Origin: Oscillospiraceae bacterium
GTDB taxonomy: Bacteria > Bacillota > Clostridia > Oscillospirales > Oscillospiraceae
NCBI GenBank assembly: GCA_031272845.1
Contig: JAISTA010000083.1
Location: 1 to 16,438, forward strand
DNA length: 16,438 nt
Reading direction: 5' to 3'
In this document: one piece after another, positions 15,472 to 16,438 of the stretch
How the letters are laid out: each line of letters starts with the position of its first letter
Position numbering within the stretch: the stretch's first letter is position 1
Notes under the pieces: model-generated
Database searches by the model: none
What the model saw: the letters and a program-made list of their open reading frames with translations, nothing else
Told to the model about the DNA's origin: nothing
Translations under genes and position numbers: made by a program

Positions 15472-15562
15472 ATCAGGTTCCTTTTTCCGGCAAACGGCCG
15501 GCGGCGCGGCTGAGCAAAACAGCAGCCGACAGTCTCAGACGGTAATTGTCCTATGGATTATA
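15472..15562 (-). promoter_or_regulatory. Promoter and structured leader of the DUF3343-desulfurase operon
   Basis: On the minus strand a perfect -10 TATAAT (15557-15562) has no good -35. The leader of about 80 nt contains two hairpins: CGGCTG/CAGCCG (15523-15528 with 15507-15512) and CCGGC/GCCGG with a 5-nt loop (15487-15501), the second directly before the AAAGGA ribosome site. CTGAG/CTCAG (15534-15538 with 15510-15514) could pair instead of the first. I do not recognise a known riboswitch. Confidence 0.35.
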
Positions 15563-15587
15563 ATATGAACCGCCGAATTTTTCGGTT

Positions 15588-15758
15588 ATTAAGGGGTGCT
15601 GACACTACCCGTTCAAAGCCGTTTTCAAGCAAATTTTGGCGATTTTCGGCTCGTCGTCCTTGGAGGGCGTTAGCCCGCCTGCGTCCTCCTCTCTGAAAAT
15701 CGCTCAAAATTTTTCTTGAAACCGGCTATTTCAGAGTAGTGTCACCCCCCCCCCTAAT
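15588..15758. mobile_element. MITE-like long palindromic element, non-coding
   Basis: About 171 bp with imperfect terminal inverted repeats: TGACACTAC (15600-15608) is matched exactly by GTAGTGTCA (15736-15744), each with a run of G (left) or C (right) and ATTA/TAAT outside. Inside, 15618-15647 pairs imperfectly but extensively with 15695-15725, and the centre holds small hairpins (GGGC/GCCC around 15665-15676). The whole could fold into one long branched hairpin. It encodes no protein. Size, terminal repeats and lack of coding match miniature inverted-repeat elements or large REP/BIME-like repeats. No transposase or clear target duplication is seen, and only one copy is in the window. Confidence 0.6.
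15745..15754 (+). repeat. Homopolymeric C10 tract
   Basis: Ten consecutive C residues at the right edge of the MITE-like element, followed within 4 nt by a perfect TATAAT (15758-15763) on the plus strand. Such tracts vary in length by slippage and are also prone to sequencing error. No proper -35 is found at 16-18 bp upstream of that TATAAT. Confidence 0.8.
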
Positions 15759-15785
15759 ATAATCATACCGAAAAGCATTGCGGCG

Positions 15786-15824
15786 GCAGCTCGCCGAAAC
15801 GGCAGCTTTGCCGGATTCGGCTGC
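15786..15824 (+). other. Nested hairpin upstream of tsaE
   Basis: GCAG (15786-15789) and CCGAA (15794-15798) pair with CTGC (15821-15824) and TTCGG (15816-15820). Inside, CGGCA (15800-15804) pairs with TGCCG (15809-15813) around GCTT. AATTTTAGTT follows. It could act as a weak terminator for transcripts coming from the palindromic element, or as a leader structure for tsaE. Confidence 0.35.
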
Positions 15825-15845
15825 AATTTTAGTTATTAATACAGC

Positions 15846-15854
15846 TGGTATAAT
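15846..15854 (+). promoter_or_regulatory. Extended -10 promoter element of tsaE
   Basis: TGGTATAAT combines a perfect -10 hexamer (15849-15854) with the TGn extension, which can work with a poor -35. Transcription would begin near 15861, about 13 nt before ATG 15874. The upstream ATG at 15853 overlaps this element. Confidence 0.45.
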
Positions 15855-15873
15855 GGATTTGGTTGCGGCAAAA

Positions 15874-16296
15874 ATGAAGTATTTTTCGTACTCGGAAAAA
15901 GAAACTGAAGAGCTTGCTTCCCGCCTTGCGCGAGAGCTTGAGCCGAACACCGTAATTTTTCTTGACGGTGAGCTCGGCTCCGGCAAAACCGCCTTTGTGC
16001 GCGGTCTTGCCCGCGCCCTCGCGCCGTCTGACTTTGTGTCAAGCCCGACCTTTGCTGTTGTAAACGAGTACCGCTCCGGCAAAACGCCGCTGTTTCACTT
16101 TGACCTGTACAGACTGTCTGGTGAAGACGAGCTGTACGGCATCGGGTTTCCGGAGTATCTGTCCGGCGGCGGGATTTTGGCGATCGAGTGGCCAAAGCTC
16201 GCAGAGGAATGCGTGCGCGAGGCCGGGAATGCGGTGCTGCGTGTGCGGTTTGTAAAGACCGGAGCAGAAGGCAGGGAGATTTTTGTGAAGGAGTAA
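15874..16296 (+). CDS. tsaE: tRNA t6A biosynthesis ATPase TsaE
   Basis: A 140-residue cytoplasmic P-loop ATPase that works with TsaB and TsaD to attach threonylcarbamoyl to A37 of ANN-decoding tRNAs. Walker A is GELGSGKT (32-39), followed by the family motif SSPTF (56-60), D77 in LFHFDLYRL, and E105-W106 in AIEWPK; length and order are standard. ATG 15874 is chosen because family alignments begin at about MKYFSYSEKETEELA. The in-frame ATG 15853 overlaps the predicted -10 and adds seven non-conserved residues, and a TTG at 15778 would add 32. Neither candidate has a strong Shine-Dalgarno, so a short-leader or nearly leaderless mRNA is possible. tsaB, which often overlaps tsaE, does not follow within the remaining 142 bases. 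Confidence 0.93.
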   Translation: MKYFSYSEKETEELASRLARELEPNTVIFLDGELGSGKTAFVRGLARALAPSDFVSSPTFAVVNEYRSGKTPLFHFDLYRLSGEDELYGIGFPEYLSGGGILAIEWPKLAEECVREAGNAVLRVRFVKTGAEGREIFVKE

Positions 16297-16438
16297 GGCC
16301 TTGCTTTTTTGCGAGGTATATGTTGTGGCGGGTTTGTTTGGGCTTTTTGGGGGCTTGTCTTCCGCGTAGATTGTACTTGTTCCCCGAAAACGCCGGTGTT
16401 GTGGCTAACGTTTTTTGTTAGTCTTTTGCTGTGAACCG
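16297..16438 (+). other. Terminal non-coding stretch
   Basis: 142 bases that are T/G-rich on the plus strand. A small hairpin CCTTGC/GCGAGG with a T6 loop (16299-16316) and a 5-bp CTAAC/GTTAG hairpin (about 16407-16423) are visible; neither is a convincing terminator. Short minus-strand frames could be the end of a gene entering from the right, but nothing identifies one. Confidence 0.4.

Noticed and set aside
15778..15873. TTG 15778 or ATG 15853 as start of tsaE
   Set aside because: They add residues not typical of TsaE, and the region contains a hairpin and an extended -10 element; ATG 15874 fits the family start.
16188..16421. A 77-codon plus-strand frame at the right end
   Set aside because: Most of it overlaps tsaE in another frame, and the rest is Cys/Phe/Leu-rich with no family resemblance; it does not resemble tsaB.

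Overview
The window reads as a stretch of a GC-rich, anaerobic, Gram-positive genome, most likely Bacillota, class Clostridia. The indicators are a full-length pyruvate:ferredoxin oxidoreductase, pyruvate phosphate dikinase, an S-layer-homology surface protein, a DnaD-domain/DnaI-type helicase-loading pair, a SpoVB/MurJ-like flippase, and a DUF3343 plus class V aminotransferase pair. This is an inference from gene families; there is no rRNA or other direct taxonomic marker.

Layout. (1) 1-1917, minus strand: a two-gene ABC-2 exporter operon (ATPase 938-1855, permease 60-941) with a promoter at 1889-1917 and a perfect 17-bp terminator hairpin at 7-43. (2) 1918-9951, plus strand, the pyruvate block: nifJ (2195-5731) with its own promoter, then a surface protein (5795-7192) carrying 21-residue leucine-rich repeats and three SLH domains, then ppdK (7321-9951), closed by a terminator at 9990-10036. 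NifJ interconverts pyruvate and acetyl-CoA with ferredoxin; PpdK interconverts PEP and pyruvate with ATP/AMP/PPi. Together they handle both sides of the pyruvate node. (3) 10055-12032, plus: a replication-initiation pair, a DnaD-domain protein and an AAA+ helicase loader, followed by a 318-bp gap with two tandem DnaA-box-like 9-mers. (4) 12351-13952, plus: a polytopic lipid-linked saccharide flippase of the MurJ/SpoVB superfamily, whose reading frame has no ATG, GTG or TTG at the right place and probably begins at ATT 12351. (5) 13964-15471, minus: a NifS-like cysteine desulfurase and a small DUF3343 protein, a likely sulfur/selenium-handling operon, convergent with the flippase. (6) 15472-15873: a 402-bp non-coding interval with a structured leader for the minus operon, a roughly 171-bp MITE-like palindromic element and a C10 tract. 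(7) 15874-16296, plus: tsaE of the tRNA t6A pathway; the last 142 bases hold no supportable gene.

Most genes are ordinary housekeeping genes. The points most worth following up are the apparent AUU start of the flippase, the AT-rich LRR cassette inside the SLH protein, the MITE-like palindrome with its poly-C edge beside tsaE, and the DUF3343/desulfurase operon.
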